A stretch of DNA of 64,000 nt from Acidobacteriota bacterium (GCA_013289715.1 JABCZJ010000006.1:62001-126000); one strand, 5' to 3'. Positions 36,000-46,002 are shown, numbered from the stretch's first letter. The notes: generated from the letters alone by a model not told the origin. Program-made: numbers and translations.

Positions 36000-36533
36000 A
36001 TGTTTCTGGATGTCAACGAACTCGCGCTACGCAAGATCCGCATCCGGAAGAGCTACACCCCCGGCACGCTCGATTTCCATTCCGGTGAATTCCACCAGGT
36101 TGAACCGCTGGAAATCCGCGCCACCGCCGAGTTGGTCGAAGGCCAGATCCGCATCTACGGCAATCTGCACACCCGGGTTGAACTGATCTGCGCCCGCTGC
36201 CTGGATACCGTCGTCGAGGAAATCAGCCGCGATTTCGATCTTTTCTATCGCCCCATGACCTCTATGGCCGTGGACGAAGAATTCCACCTGAATCTGGACG
36301 ACACCGAGGTCGCCTTCTTTGAAGGTGACGGCCTGTTCCTCGCCGACATTCTGGCCGAACAGGTGAATCTGGCGCTTCCCATGAAGGTCATTTGCCGCAG
36401 CGATTGCCGCGGCCTCTGCCCGCATTGCGGCGCCAATCTGAATAACGAAGAATGCCGCTGCGAAAAGCATGCCTCTGACCCCCGGCTCGCCCCGCTGGCC
36501 CGTCTGAAGCAGGACTGGTTCAAAAAGCAATAA
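36000..36533 (+). CDS. yceD: YceD/DUF177-family protein
   Basis: A 177-residue protein with the DUF177 pattern. The first Cys pair is ELICARCLD and the later cysteines are KVICRSDCRGLCPHCGANLN, forming a metal-binding region. YceD is encoded upstream of rpmF in many bacteria and is linked to 23S rRNA processing or accumulation. Gene order here is the classical yceD-rpmF-plsX. A near-consensus promoter sits 32 bp upstream. Confidence 0.88.
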   Translation: MFLDVNELALRKIRIRKSYTPGTLDFHSGEFHQVEPLEIRATAELVEGQIRIYGNLHTRVELICARCLDTVVEEISRDFDLFYRPMTSMAVDEEFHLNLDDTEVAFFEGDGLFLADILAEQVNLALPMKVICRSDCRGLCPHCGANLNNEECRCEKHASDPRLAPLARLKQDWFKKQ

Positions 36534-36596
36534 GACGCTACAATACCTTTTCCATTTCGGCCGCTCTCGTAGCGGCCTGTCAATTGAGGAGCTGGA

Positions 36597-36785
36597 ATGC
36601 CTAATCCAAAACGCCGTCACTCGCATGCGCGCAAGAACAAGCGGCGTGCCCATGACTTTCTTACTCCCTTGTCCCTGGCCGAATGCCCCAACTGCCACGA
36701 GAAAAAGCTGCCCCACAATGCGTGTCCCCATTGCGGCTTCTACAAGGGCCGGGAAGTGATTGACACCGCGGCCAAGACAGCCTAA
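36597..36785 (+). CDS. rpmF: Ribosomal protein bL32
   Basis: A 62-residue basic protein starting MPNPKRRHSHARKNKRRAHD and carrying a zinc-type knuckle, CPNCHEKKLPHNACPHCG (C-x2-C...C-x2-C), so the C-plus form of bL32. It is part of the 50S subunit. The gene sits 63 bp after yceD and 56 bp before plsX. GAGGAGCTGG precedes the ATG. Confidence 0.95.
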   Translation: MPNPKRRHSHARKNKRRAHDFLTPLSLAECPNCHEKKLPHNACPHCGFYKGREVIDTAAKTA

Positions 36786-36841
36786 GTTTTCATCGCCTAC
36801 CTTTCCAGTTTGGTGCTCTCTGGGTGCCCATGGGTGTATAG

Positions 36842-37855
36842 ATGACCACCATTGCCGTTGACGCTATGGGAGGCGACCATGCCCCACGCGCCGAAGTCGA
36901 AGGCGCGATTCTGGCTGCCCGTGAGTTAGGCGTCCGCATTCTGCTGGTGGGCATCGAAGCCACCGTCCGGCAGGAGCTTGGCCGGCACGGCCATCGCGGC
37001 CTGCCCATTGAGATCGTCAACGCCACCGACGTGATCACCATGAGCGATTCGCCTTCGCAGGCGTTTCGCCGCAAGAAGGAAAGCTCGGTACACGTTGCGG
37101 CGCGGCTGGTACGCGACGGCAAAGCCGAAGCGCTGGTGAGCGCCGGCAATACGGGCGCGGTGATGACCGTCGCCCGCTTTGTGCTGGGCACGCTTGCAGC
37201 GGTCGATCGTCCTGCTCTCGCGGCTGCCTTCCCCAACATGAAGGAAAAAGTCACCGTCATCCTGGACGTTGGCGCGAACGTAGATTCCAAGGCCGAGCAG
37301 ATCGAGCAGTTCGCAGTGATGGGCGAGATTTATTACCGCACCATTTGGGGCGCGAAACGTCCGCGCGTCGCGCTGCTTTCTATCGGGGAAGAGGAAATGA
37401 AAGGCAACGAGCTGACCCGCGAAGCCGCCGCGCGCCTGAAACAGCTTTCCCTCAATTTTGTCGGGAACGTCGAGGGTCGCGACGTTTTTCGCGGCGATGT
37501 GGACGTGATCGTCTGCGACGGGTTCATCGGCAACATTGCGCTGAAAATCAGCGAAGGGTTGGTCGAGCATATCGGCGCCATGTTGAAAAAAGCCATCAAG
37601 AGCAGCCTGAAATCGCAGGTCGGCTACGTGCTCTCGAAAGACGCGTTCGACAGCTTCCGCAAACGCACCGATTCCTCCGAATACGGTGGCGCGCCGCTGC
37701 TGGGCGTCCGCGGCATCACCATCATCGGGCACGGCCGCTCCAACGCCCTCGCCGTCAAGAACGCCATACGCGTCGCCAGCGAACTCTGCCGCTCGCGCTT
37801 CAACGAAAAAATCGAACAGGAGCTTTCCGCTGCCGCGGTTGCTGCGCGCGGCTGA
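36842..37855 (+). CDS. plsX: Phosphate acyltransferase PlsX
   Basis: A 337-residue enzyme. The PlsX signature is visible in [19 protein letters not shown] and [12 protein letters not shown]. It converts acyl-ACP and phosphate to acyl-phosphate, feeding PlsY in glycerolipid synthesis, in the cytoplasm at the membrane. The usual next gene, fabH, is absent; fabD follows after 24 bp instead. Confidence 0.94.
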   Translation: MTTIAVDAMGGDHAPRAEVEGAILAARELGVRILLVGIEATVRQELGRHGHRGLPIEIVNATDVITMSDSPSQAFRRKKESSVHVAARLVRDGKAEALVSAGNTGAVMTVARFVLGTLAAVDRPALAAAFPNMKEKVTVILDVGANVDSKAEQIEQFAVMGEIYYRTIWGAKRPRVALLSIGEEEMKGNELTREAAARLKQLSLNFVGNVEGRDVFRGDVDVIVCDGFIGNIALKISEGLVEHIGAMLKKAIKSSLKSQVGYVLSKDAFDSFRKRTDSSEYGGAPLLGVRGITIIGHGRSNALAVKNAIRVASELCRSRFNEKIEQELSAAAVAARG

Positions 37856-37879
37856 TCTGCGCGGAACCGCCAATCCCTC

Positions 37880-38839
37880 ATGAGCAAACTAGCGTTCCTT
37901 TTTCCCGGGCAGGCTTCGCAGTATTGCGGTATGGGCCGCGACCTTGCCGCAAATTTCCCGGAATCGAAGTCCGTCTTCGATGCGGCGGATTCCGCGCTGG
38001 GATTTTCGATCACGCAAACCTGCTTTGAAGGTTCCGAAGAAGCGCTGAAGCTCACCGAAAATACCCAACCGGCCATACTGACGGTTTCGACAGCAGCCTA
38101 TCGCGCGCTGGCCGGGAAGGGAATCGTTCCCGATTTCGTCGCCGGACACAGCCTTGGTGAATATTCCGCGCTGGTTGCGGCCGGCGGGGTGGATTTTTCT
38201 GCCGCGGTGAAATTGGTGCGCGCGCGAGGAAAATACATGCAGGAAGCAGTGCCCGCGGGGCAAGGCGCGATGGCCGCGATTCTGGGCCTTTCGCCCACGG
38301 AAGTGGGGGACATCTGCAAGAAAGCCGCCGAAAATGAAGTCGTCTCGCCCGCCAACCTGAATTCGCCGGAACAAACCGTAATTTCCGGCTCGGCCGCAGC
38401 CGTGAAGCGCGCCGTCGAAATCGCCTCGCAGAGTGGCGCCAAGCGCGCCGTCATCCTTCCGGTTTCAGCGCCGTTCCATTGCGCGCTGATGATGCCTGCA
38501 CAACAACGCCTCGAAGCGGATTTACGCGCCACTCAATTCAGCGCTCTGAAAATTCCGCTGATCACCAACGTGGACGCCCAAGCCATCACCACCGGCGAAG
38601 AAGCCCGTGCCGCGCTCATCCGCCAGGTCACCGCCCCCGTACGCTGGCTCGATTCCGTGCGCGAAATGATCGAGTCCGGCGTCACCGTCTTCGTCGAAGT
38701 AGGCCCCGGCAAAGTCCTGACCGGCCTCCTGCGCCAAATCGATCGCTCCGTCCGCGTTTTCAACGTCGAAGATTCCGCCTCGCTGCAAGCCACAATGGAA
38801 AAACTAGCCCAAGCCCGCGCCGAAGTCCGCGAACCATAG
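37880..38839 (+). CDS. fabD: Malonyl-CoA:ACP transacylase
   Basis: A 319-residue enzyme starting MSKLAFLFPGQASQYCGMG, with the nucleophile in GHSLGEYSAL, and the C-terminal His region APFHCALM. FabD moves malonate from CoA to ACP for fatty-acid elongation. It follows plsX by 24 bp and precedes fabG by 51 bp. Confidence 0.95.
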   Translation: MSKLAFLFPGQASQYCGMGRDLAANFPESKSVFDAADSALGFSITQTCFEGSEEALKLTENTQPAILTVSTAAYRALAGKGIVPDFVAGHSLGEYSALVAAGGVDFSAAVKLVRARGKYMQEAVPAGQGAMAAILGLSPTEVGDICKKAAENEVVSPANLNSPEQTVISGSAAAVKRAVEIASQSGAKRAVILPVSAPFHCALMMPAQQRLEADLRATQFSALKIPLITNVDAQAITTGEEARAALIRQVTAPVRWLDSVREMIESGVTVFVEVGPGKVLTGLLRQIDRSVRVFNVEDSASLQATMEKLAQARAEVREP

Positions 38840-38890
38840 CGCCACCGCCCAGTTGCCTTACCCATTCCTCATAAGGTAGTTTCAATCCTT

Positions 38891-39637
38891 ATGTTCTCAC
38901 TCCAAGACAAAGTCGCTCTCGTCACCGGCGCCTCCCAAGGCATCGGCCGCTCCACCGCACTCGCGCTCGTAGTCGCAGGCGCAAAAGTAGCAGTCGCCGC
39001 GCGCAACGCCGAAAAACTCGCAGCTCTGGTAAGCGAAATCGAAGCCGCAGGCGGCACTGCGCTAGCCGTCCCGATCGACGTAGCCGATCCCGCGCAAGTG
39101 AAAACCGGCTTCCAGCAACTCCTCGCGAAATTCGGCAAGCTCGACATCCTGGTGAACAACGCCGCCATCACGCGCGACACGCTCGCCCTGCGCATGAAGC
39201 TGGAAGACTGGGACGCCGTGCTGCGCACCAACCTCACCGGCGCGCATCTCTGCATTCAGCAAGCTCTCGGCGCGATGCTCAAGCAGCGCTCCGGACGCAT
39301 CATCAACCTCACGTCCGTCGTCGCGCAAACCGGCAACGCCGGCCAGGCCAATTATGTCGCCTCGAAAGCCGGGCTGATCGGCCTCACCCGCGCCATCGCT
39401 GTCGAAGTTGCCTCGCGCAACATCACCGTGAACGCCGTCGCCCCCGGCTTCATTGATACGCCGATGACCGCCCCGCTCCCGCAGGAACTCAAAGACAAAA
39501 TGAAATCCATGATCCCGCTAGGCCGCTTCGGCTCAGATGCGGACGTAGCCGCCGCGATCGTCTTTCTCGCAAGCGACGAAGCCGCCTACATCACCGGCCA
39601 AGTCCTCGACGTCAACGGCGGCCTCTACATGGGCTAG
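38891..39637 (+). CDS. fabG: 3-oxoacyl-ACP reductase
   Basis: A 248-residue SDR. The cofactor motif TGASQGIGRS, catalytic Ser/Tyr/Lys in NLTSVVAQ...YVASKAG, and the FabG-type ending ITGQVLDVNGGLYMG are all present. It reduces 3-ketoacyl-ACP with NADPH. In many genomes acpP and fabF follow directly; here they are 3.2 kb downstream, beyond a glycosyltransferase pseudogene and a secreted-protein gene. Confidence 0.94.
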   Translation: MFSLQDKVALVTGASQGIGRSTALALVVAGAKVAVAARNAEKLAALVSEIEAAGGTALAVPIDVADPAQVKTGFQQLLAKFGKLDILVNNAAITRDTLALRMKLEDWDAVLRTNLTGAHLCIQQALGAMLKQRSGRIINLTSVVAQTGNAGQANYVASKAGLIGLTRAIAVEVASRNITVNAVAPGFIDTPMTAPLPQELKDKMKSMIPLGRFGSDADVAAAIVFLASDEAAYITGQVLDVNGGLYMG

Positions 39638-39761
39638 TGCAGTTTCCATACCGCGTTTCACAACGCCCAATCCTACGAATCATCACTGCAGCGCGCATCC
39701 AAACGTCACAACTCGAATCCGTCACACACGCTGCCCCGTCGTCGGCTGCTATTCCCGCTTT

Positions 39762-41307
39762 CATTTCACCCCGGCGTCACGCACCGGGTCTTGTTCGCCG
39801 ACGGTCTTGCAACGAGCGTTCAGCGCAGCGCGAATTTCCTCCATGGAAGGCCCCGGGACCCGGAAGCTCGGTCCATCGAAAACCACAGCAAACAGGCTTC
39901 GTGGGAGCGCCCGTTTCCAGCCACTCCTGCGGCGAATGGATATTGGGCGCCCGCACCGACGAGGGCAAAATCCCCGCAAGATTTCGGTTGGTCGCAGGGC
40001 TGGTAGCTGGCATGAAATACCTCAAATAAAAAAAGAACGATGGGTTATTGCCAATGACGATCCCGTCATTGCTGGCAACTTCCGCGGCCTGTCGCGCCAC
40101 TTGATCCCAGGGCTCGAGCCAATGCGGCGCGGCGTAAAGTTTGCGCGAGAAAATCCCCTACCAGCCAATCGCGCCCACCAAAACGAGCGAGCCTGCGAGC
40201 AAGCGTCGCGCAAATGGCAGTGTCATCGTTCCGAGCGTTGTCCCGACAGGAAGGATCAGCCACGGGCGGATCAGCAGCGTGCGCCGCGTCGTTACAATCT
40301 GGAGGAAGGTCATCACCGTCAGCAGTGCCGCGAAGTACAAAAACAATCGCCGAGCTTCCGGCTTCGCGTAAACAAATCCCAGCAGTAACAGGACGGCAAT
40401 CGCCAAAGCTGTCGCAATCCCCGGCACCCAGATCCACCCCGCAACCGACTCGCTCACAAACAGGCAGTAGAGATTGTAGGTGCCTCTCGCAAGCGGTGAA
40501 CTGGCGCGTCCCCTTACAGCTCCCGTCCGCAGCTCCGTCATGAGCGCCCGCATGATCGGAATGGACGCGACGAGCAGAAAGAGCCCAGTTGCCAGCAGCA
40601 GCCACGTCCGCCGCTCGCGTCCAAGTCGCAGCAGCCGATCAAGGCCCAAGAGTCCCAGCACGGCCCAACCGCAATAATTTGTATCGACCAGTGCCAACGC
40701 GCACAGCACTACCGGCATCCAAGTTCCTGGCGACCGGCGCTCGAGATATTTCAAATGACCGAAGGTGAGCAACGAGAGCAGCAAGAACGTGAATGAATAC
40801 CAGCCCGCCGGGCGCCCGAGGTGAAATCCGTAGGGCCACAGCAGCAGGATTAACGTATCGTTTCGCGCGCGGTCCCCGCCCATCCGCCGCGCTGCTTGTA
40901 TCGGAAACCATGCGCCCAGCAGATAGAAAATGACCGAGGGGAGACGAACCAAATGAATATTCCCGCCCGTCAGCCAAAGCCATCCGTGCAGGATCAGGTC
41001 GGATCGCAGCGGATGCTCATGCTGACCTCGGCCGCTGACAAACAGCTTGATCGTCGCGAACGCAGGCTTGGCCGCCATATCAATGATGGCGATTTCGTTA
41101 TCTGCGGCCGTAAACCTAAGGATTGCTGATCATCATAATCGCGCCGAGCACCGCCAGCGTGACGACGATCCAAGCCTCACTGCCGAAGCGCTGCTGGAAA
41201 GAGGCCTTGGGTGGAGTTAACGCCGAGTGATTTGGCTGAGGAATCAAGCGAATGCGGATGCTACCGGGGAAAAAGAATCGGGTCAAGCCCGACCGTTCGT
41301 GCTCCAT
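39762..41307 (-). pseudogene. Decayed GT39/ArnT-like membrane glycosyltransferase
   Basis: Homology continues through several frame changes. MEHERSGLTRFFFPGS and a first membrane segment end at a stop near 41116; the frame shifts, and NEIAIIDMAAKPAF then HEHPLRSDLILHGWLWLTGG follow. An in-frame TAG at 40158 interrupts the region after GAIGW; the same frame resumes GIFSRKLYAAPHWLEPWDQ, and the tail VPGPSMEEIRAALNARC lies in a further frame. The pattern 'HEHPPLSxLxLHGWL' with many membrane helices fits family-39 lipid-sugar transferases. With two or more frameshifts and one stop it is non-functional. Sequencing error is an alternative. Confidence 0.72.
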
Positions 41308-41381
41308 ACTTGTCCGCTCGTACTATCCCGAGATTCGGCGTGCAACTGGTATCATCTTTGTGGAACTAACTTGAACTTTTA

Positions 41382-42569
41382 GTGGAAGAAAAAGGGAAGA
41401 CCCAAAGAGTAATCGTGAATTCCCACAACCCAAATTTGCGCAGCAAGTCCCTGGACCGAACCGCCAGAAGCTCGGCGATTCGCTTTGCAGGCTTGGCTGG
41501 CCTGGGTCTGAGCCTCCTGCTTTGCTCGTTCCCAGCGGTGGCTCAGTCTCGGCAAACCCCTTCCGCGCCGGAGGTGACCAGTCCTTTGCCGGATGCGCCG
41601 ACTGCCACTGCGCCAGTCGAGCAGCAACCTGACCAGCATTTACCCGGGAACATCAACGGCACCATCGTTGATCCTTCCGGCGCCGCCGTAGCCGGTGCGC
41701 ACGTAATTCTCACGCGCGATGACAAATTTCCAAAACAAGAAGTGTTATCCGGCGACGACGGCCAATTCGCCTTCGCCGGCATCGCTCCCGGCCCCTTTCA
41801 GCTGACCGTTACCTCGGAACTCTTCACGACCCAGAAAGTTTCGGCCATCCTGAATCCAGGCGAGAATCTCATTCTTCCGCAAATCGTGTTCGGTCTCGCG
41901 ACCGAGGCCACCCAGGTTGAAGTCAACGTACCGCTCGTCGAAGTCGCCGCAGAAGAGCTCAAAGTCGAGGAAAAGCAGCGCATCTTCGGCGTAATTCCGA
42001 ATTTCTATGTCAGCTACGTTCCCAACGCCGCTCCTCTCGCCTCCAAACAAAAATTTCAGCTTGCCTGGCGCACCACCATGGATCCGGTCAACTTCGCAAT
42101 CACCGGAGCGATCGCAGGGGTGCAGCAAGCCACCAACACTTTCAGCGGCTACGGCCAAGGCGCCCAAGGCTACGGCAAGCGCTACGGCGCATCCTACGCT
42201 GACCTCGTTACCGGCACTTTCATAGGCAGCGCCATACTTCCATCAATACTGAAACAAGATCCGCGTTATTTCTACAAAGGCACCGGCAGCAGTCGGTCGC
42301 GCGTTCTCTACGCGATCGCCAACTCGGTGATCTGCAAGGGCGATAACGGACACTGGCAGCCCAATTATTCCGGCATCCTGGGCAGCCTGGCCTCTGGCGG
42401 CATCTCCAATCTCTACTATCCCGCGCAGAATCGCGATGGCGCCACATTGACCGTCGAAAACACCCTGATCGGCATCGGCGAAACCGCCGCCACCAACCTC
42501 CTCCAGGAATTCGTAATCCGCAAGCTAACCCCCAACCTTTCTCGGCAACAACAAACAAACACACCGTAG
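41382..42569 (+). CDS. Secreted carboxypeptidase-regulatory-like domain protein
   Basis: A 395-residue protein. It has an N-terminal export signal (LAGLGLSLLLCSFPAVAQS), a Pro-rich spacer, and a CarboxypepD_reg-like beta sandwich (NINGTIVDPSGAAVAGAHVILT, about residues 90-170). The C-terminal region, SYADLVTGTFIGSAILPSILKQDPRYFYKGTG, is found in many acidobacterial proteins of unknown role. It may be an outer-membrane or surface protein. It starts with GTG 41382 and sits between the pseudogene and acpP. Confidence 0.75.
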   Translation: MEEKGKTQRVIVNSHNPNLRSKSLDRTARSSAIRFAGLAGLGLSLLLCSFPAVAQSRQTPSAPEVTSPLPDAPTATAPVEQQPDQHLPGNINGTIVDPSGAAVAGAHVILTRDDKFPKQEVLSGDDGQFAFAGIAPGPFQLTVTSELFTTQKVSAILNPGENLILPQIVFGLATEATQVEVNVPLVEVAAEELKVEEKQRIFGVIPNFYVSYVPNAAPLASKQKFQLAWRTTMDPVNFAITGAIAGVQQATNTFSGYGQGAQGYGKRYGASYADLVTGTFIGSAILPSILKQDPRYFYKGTGSSRSRVLYAIANSVICKGDNGHWQPNYSGILGSLASGGISNLYYPAQNRDGATLTVENTLIGIGETAATNLLQEFVIRKLTPNLSRQQQTNTP

Positions 42570-42883
42570 CTCGCAAACAAAATCCTATTGGACGCTTGCG
42601 TATTCTGCGGGCGCCTGGCCCAGGTGTTCTCCGTGCCCTCTGCGCTCCGGCCTGTGCGCCCCCTCCGTTGAGTTTTTGAACTTTGATCCACCACGTTCGA
42701 ACATGAGCCGCCTCGCCTGCGCTTTCGATTTACTTTAACGCCCGCCGAGGCCACTTCTACCCTTGTCAAAGGTTGACCCAGCATTAAGCCCCGCATAGAA
42801 TGGCAAGGTTGTGTTGAAGGCGCTACCCCAGCCTGTCGTGCGAGCGGGGATTTCCAGACAGCCGAACCGGAGGAACAATTAGC
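42570..42883 (+). promoter_or_regulatory. acpP upstream region with strong promoter
   Basis: The 314-bp region contains TTGACC (42773-42778) and TAGAAT (42796-42801) 17 bases apart, a good sigma-70 promoter with a leader of about 75 bases before acpP. Further left, near 42600-42660, a CTCTGCG-rich stretch resembles a dispersed intergenic repeat. No gene is visible. Confidence 0.65.
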
Positions 42884-43126
42884 ATGGCCAGCGTCGAAGA
42901 ACGCGTGAAAACTATTATCGTCGAGCAGCTCGGTGTGGATGAAGGCGAAGTCACTCCCACCGCCTCCTTTGTGGACGACTTGGGCGCCGATTCGCTCGAC
43001 ACCGTCGAGCTGGTAATGGCATTTGAAGAAAACTTCGGCATTGAAATTCCAGACGAAGACGCCGAAAAAATTGCCACGGTAAAAGACGCCGTGGATTACA
43101 TCGAGAAACACGCCAAGGGCAAGTAA
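42884..43126 (+). CDS. acpP: Acyl carrier protein
   Basis: An 80-residue acidic protein with the phosphopantetheine serine in [13 protein letters not shown]. It shuttles fatty-acyl chains through FabD/FabG/FabF. A well-spaced GGAGG precedes the ATG, and a near-consensus promoter lies about 85 bp upstream. It is followed 42 bp later by fabF. Confidence 0.96.
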   Translation: MASVEERVKTIIVEQLGVDEGEVTPTASFVDDLGADSLDTVELVMAFEENFGIEIPDEDAEKIATVKDAVDYIEKHAKGK

Positions 43127-43168
43127 CGCGCTCGCCCGTCGTCCCATTCCGTACAGGAGAAGTTCCCT

Positions 43169-44410
43169 TTGAATCGCCGAGTTGTGGTTACGGGCGTTGG
43201 ACTGGTTTGCGGCTGCGGCATTGGCACCGAAGAAGTCTGGCGTAATCTGCTGGCCGGCAAGAGTGGTATCCGCGCCATCACTCATTTTGACGCCACGGCC
43301 TTCGATTGCCGCATCGCCGGCGAAGTCCGCGATTTTGATCCGCTGCATTGGCTCGAGAAAAAAGAGCTGAAGAAAACCGGGCGCTTCATCCAGCTCGCTC
43401 TCGCCGCCGCCGATTTCGCGATGCAAATGTCTGGCCTGAAAGTCACTCCGGAAATCGCGGATTCCACTGGCGTGTACATTGGTTCCGGCATTGGCGGATT
43501 CGACGTCATCGAGCGCGAGCATTCCAAGTATCTCGCGGGCGGTCCTGGCAAAATCTCTCCATTTTTTATTCCCGCTACCATCGTCAATCTCGCCGCCGGG
43601 CACGTTTCCATTCGTCACGGCGCGAAAGGCCCGAACTCGGCCACCGCCACAGCCTGCTCCGCTTCCGCGCACGCCATCGGTGACGCCTTCAAAATTATTC
43701 AGCGCGGCGCGGCGGACGTGATGATCACGGGCGGCACCGAAGCCGCCATCACACCGATGAGCGTCGGCGGATTTGCGGCCATGCGCGCTCTTTCCACGCG
43801 CAATGACGATCCCGAACACGCCAGCCGCCCGTTCGATGCCGATCGCGACGGCTTCATCGTCGGCGAGGGCTCCGGCATGGTGATTCTGGAATCGCTGGAA
43901 TACGCGCAGCATCGCGGTGCAAAAATCCTCGCGGAAATCGTGGGCTACGGAATGTCCGGCGACGCCTACCACATCACGCAGCCGGCCGAGCACGGCGACG
44001 GCGGCTATCGCGTCTCACTGGCTGCGCTGAAAGATGGCAATATTTCTCCCGACGACGTCAGCTACGTCAACGCGCACGGAACTTCCACGCCCATTGGCGA
44101 CGCCATCGAAACCGAAGCGTTGAAACGAGTTTTCGGCGCGCGCGCCAAGAAAGTTCCCATCAGCTCGACGAAATCCATGACCGGCCATCTGCTCGGTGGC
44201 GCCGGAGGCCTGGAAGCCGGTATCAGCGTTCTCGCTCTGCGCGACCAGATCATGCCGCCCACGGTGAACTACGACAAGCCCGACCCAGAGTGCGACCTTG
44301 ATTACATTCCCAATCACGCGCGCAAAGGGGAAGTCACCTACGCACTCTCAAATTCCTTCGGCTTCGGCGGCACCAACGCCTCGCTGCTCTTCAAGCGCTG
44401 GGTCGAGTAA
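43169..44410 (+). CDS. fabF: Beta-ketoacyl-ACP synthase II
   Basis: A 413-residue condensing enzyme. The active-site Cys is in TATACSASAHAIG, the two catalytic His are in NAHGTSTPIGD and KSMTGHLLG, and GFGGTNASL is the C-terminal motif. It elongates acyl-ACP with malonyl-ACP. It starts at TTG 43169 behind AGGAGA, MNRRVVVTGVGLV being the standard N-terminus. Confidence 0.95.
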   Translation: MNRRVVVTGVGLVCGCGIGTEEVWRNLLAGKSGIRAITHFDATAFDCRIAGEVRDFDPLHWLEKKELKKTGRFIQLALAAADFAMQMSGLKVTPEIADSTGVYIGSGIGGFDVIEREHSKYLAGGPGKISPFFIPATIVNLAAGHVSIRHGAKGPNSATATACSASAHAIGDAFKIIQRGAADVMITGGTEAAITPMSVGGFAAMRALSTRNDDPEHASRPFDADRDGFIVGEGSGMVILESLEYAQHRGAKILAEIVGYGMSGDAYHITQPAEHGDGGYRVSLAALKDGNISPDDVSYVNAHGTSTPIGDAIETEALKRVFGARAKKVPISSTKSMTGHLLGGAGGLEAGISVLALRDQIMPPTVNYDKPDPECDLDYIPNHARKGEVTYALSNSFGFGGTNASLLFKRWVE

Positions 44411-44525
44411 CCTGGCATAAGCCTGCCCGCCGCAGCAGGGCAATCTTGGCGGTGTGCCTTTGAATTTGTTTTTGACTTTGTGAATCGGGCCGCGGCGCGA
44501 GTCATCCTGAGATTCGGCATTTGCC

Positions 44526-44993
44526 CTACCGCAGCAGCGGCGTCCCCTGGTCCCGGTTCCCATCGATCAGATACGAACTGCACCGCACCTGGTGCGTATA
44601 CCCCATCAACGCGTCCGAGCCGTCCAGCCGGAATACCAGTGGGATCCAGCAACTGTGGATCGGATTGCCAACGGATGCCGTCCTTGTCCACAGCAGCGCC
44701 GTCTCGCCGTTGCCCCTGGGATTCGGCCCGTTAAAGTTGAAGTATCCCGGTTGCGGCATCCCCTTCGCGATCAGGAATTTGTCGATGTCCGCGTGCGACG
44801 TTCCCGGCGGCAGCTGCGCGGCGATATCGCGAACCAGTTCGTCCTCGGACTCTTGCACCGCCTCGTTGGTCCTTGCGGTGTCCCATTTCCAGGCGCCGAA
44901 TAGCAGCGCTCCGAATCCCACTGCGATCAGCGCAAAATAACTGACGCCCTGTAGAACTCCCGTGCGGAGCGTATCGTTCTCTGCGTAGCTCAT
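44526..44993 (-). CDS. Small single-span membrane protein of unknown function
   Basis: A 155-residue protein with one membrane helix (residues about 17-34: SYFALIAVGFGALLFGAW) and an extracytoplasmic part containing a Pro/Gly-rich stretch (FNFNGPNPRGNGE) and two Cys (HSCWIP, VRCSSY). I do not recognise the family. It is convergent with fabF and divergent from etfB. Confidence 0.55.
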   Translation of the reverse strand: MSYAENDTLRTGVLQGVSYFALIAVGFGALLFGAWKWDTARTNEAVQESEDELVRDIAAQLPPGTSHADIDKFLIAKGMPQPGYFNFNGPNPRGNGETALLWTRTASVGNPIHSCWIPLVFRLDGSDALMGYTHQVRCSSYLIDGNRDQGTPLLR

Positions 44994-45170
44994 GTTGCGT
45001 CCCTTTTCCCCGGGATTTCATGCCTTTTCTCGAATGGGCTTGCTCGTGCCGCCGTTCAAGATAACGTGTTCGTACATGGAAAGATTCGTACTCCTCCCTG
45101 AATAACACAAACTTGCCCGCGCGCGTGCGTCCGCCGCTCCCATTTGTGCCGTTGCTGTAAATATGAAATA

Positions 45171-45187
45171 CTGATAGCAGCTATCAG
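45171..45187. promoter_or_regulatory. Perfect 7-bp inverted repeat upstream of etfB
   Basis: CTGATAG-CAG-CTATCAG lies 32 bp before the etfB start in an AT-richer stretch. Its size and position suit a regulator-binding site. No regulator gene is adjacent, so its partner is unknown. Confidence 0.45.
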
Positions 45188-45219
45188 ATTGTCGTTTTCT
45201 CCATGCTCCGGAGGCATTC

Positions 45220-45990
45220 TTGAAAATCGCAGTGTGCGTCAAACAAGTGCCCGCGAAGGACGCTCCGCTCGCCATCCTCGAGGGCGGCGCCTGGATTCGC
45301 GAATCCGACATCGGCTTTGAAACCAACGAACCAGACACTTTCGCGCTCGAAGAAGCCCTGCGCCTGAAAGAAAAACACGGCGGCGAAGTCGTGGCTATCT
45401 CCATGGGCCCCGAGCGCGCCAAGCAAACCATTAAGGAAGCGCTCGCCAAAGGCGCCGACCGCGGCATCCATGTCTCCGACGCCAATTTCTTCAAGCTCGA
45501 TCCGCTTGCATCGGCGCGTTCCCTTGCCGCAGCGATCCAATCCGAAAATTTCGACCTGATCCTCACCGGCCTGCAAAGCGACGACCAGGGCTTCGGCCAG
45601 ACCGGCGTGCTGCTCGCCGAACTTCTCGGCCGCCCGCACGCCACCATCATCATGGCAATCGAAGTCGTCGAAAATCACATGAAGCTCAAGCGCGAACTGG
45701 AAGCCGGCTGGTTCCAGCACGTCGAACTGCCGCTCCCGGCCGTGCTCTCCATCCAATCCGGGATCAACAAGCCGCGCTATGCCACGCTGAAAGGCATCAT
45801 GTCCGCCAAGAAAAAGGAAATCGCGACCGTAGATCGCGCGACGCTCGGCGTGCCCGACGCACCCACACAAAGAGTCGAGCGCATCTACATGCCGCAAAAA
45901 ACCAAGAAAACCGAATTCATAACCGGCCAGCCCAAAGAAATCGCAGCCAAACTGGTGGAAAAACTGCGCCACGAAGCGCGCGTGCTTTGA
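45220..45990 (+). CDS. etfB: Electron transfer flavoprotein, beta subunit
   Basis: A 256-residue ETF beta subunit: MKIAVCVKQVPA, the TGLQSDDQGFGQTGVLLAELL family signature, and the typical conserved beta-strand segments. With EtfA it forms a soluble FAD (plus AMP) heterodimer that carries electrons from acyl-CoA dehydrogenases to ETF-quinone oxidoreductase. It starts at TTG 45220 behind GGAGG; a 7-bp inverted repeat lies just upstream. Confidence 0.93.
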   Translation: MKIAVCVKQVPAKDAPLAILEGGAWIRESDIGFETNEPDTFALEEALRLKEKHGGEVVAISMGPERAKQTIKEALAKGADRGIHVSDANFFKLDPLASARSLAAAIQSENFDLILTGLQSDDQGFGQTGVLLAELLGRPHATIIMAIEVVENHMKLKRELEAGWFQHVELPLPAVLSIQSGINKPRYATLKGIMSAKKKEIATVDRATLGVPDAPTQRVERIYMPQKTKKTEFITGQPKEIAAKLVEKLRHEARVL

Positions 45991-46002
45991 TGTGTCTTTA
46001 GG

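Noticed and set aside
39638..39761. A possible tRNA-like 3' end after fabG (ACTCGAATCC near 39712)
   Set aside because: No acceptor or anticodon stem can be built around it. I found no convincing tRNA, rRNA or tmRNA elsewhere in the window.
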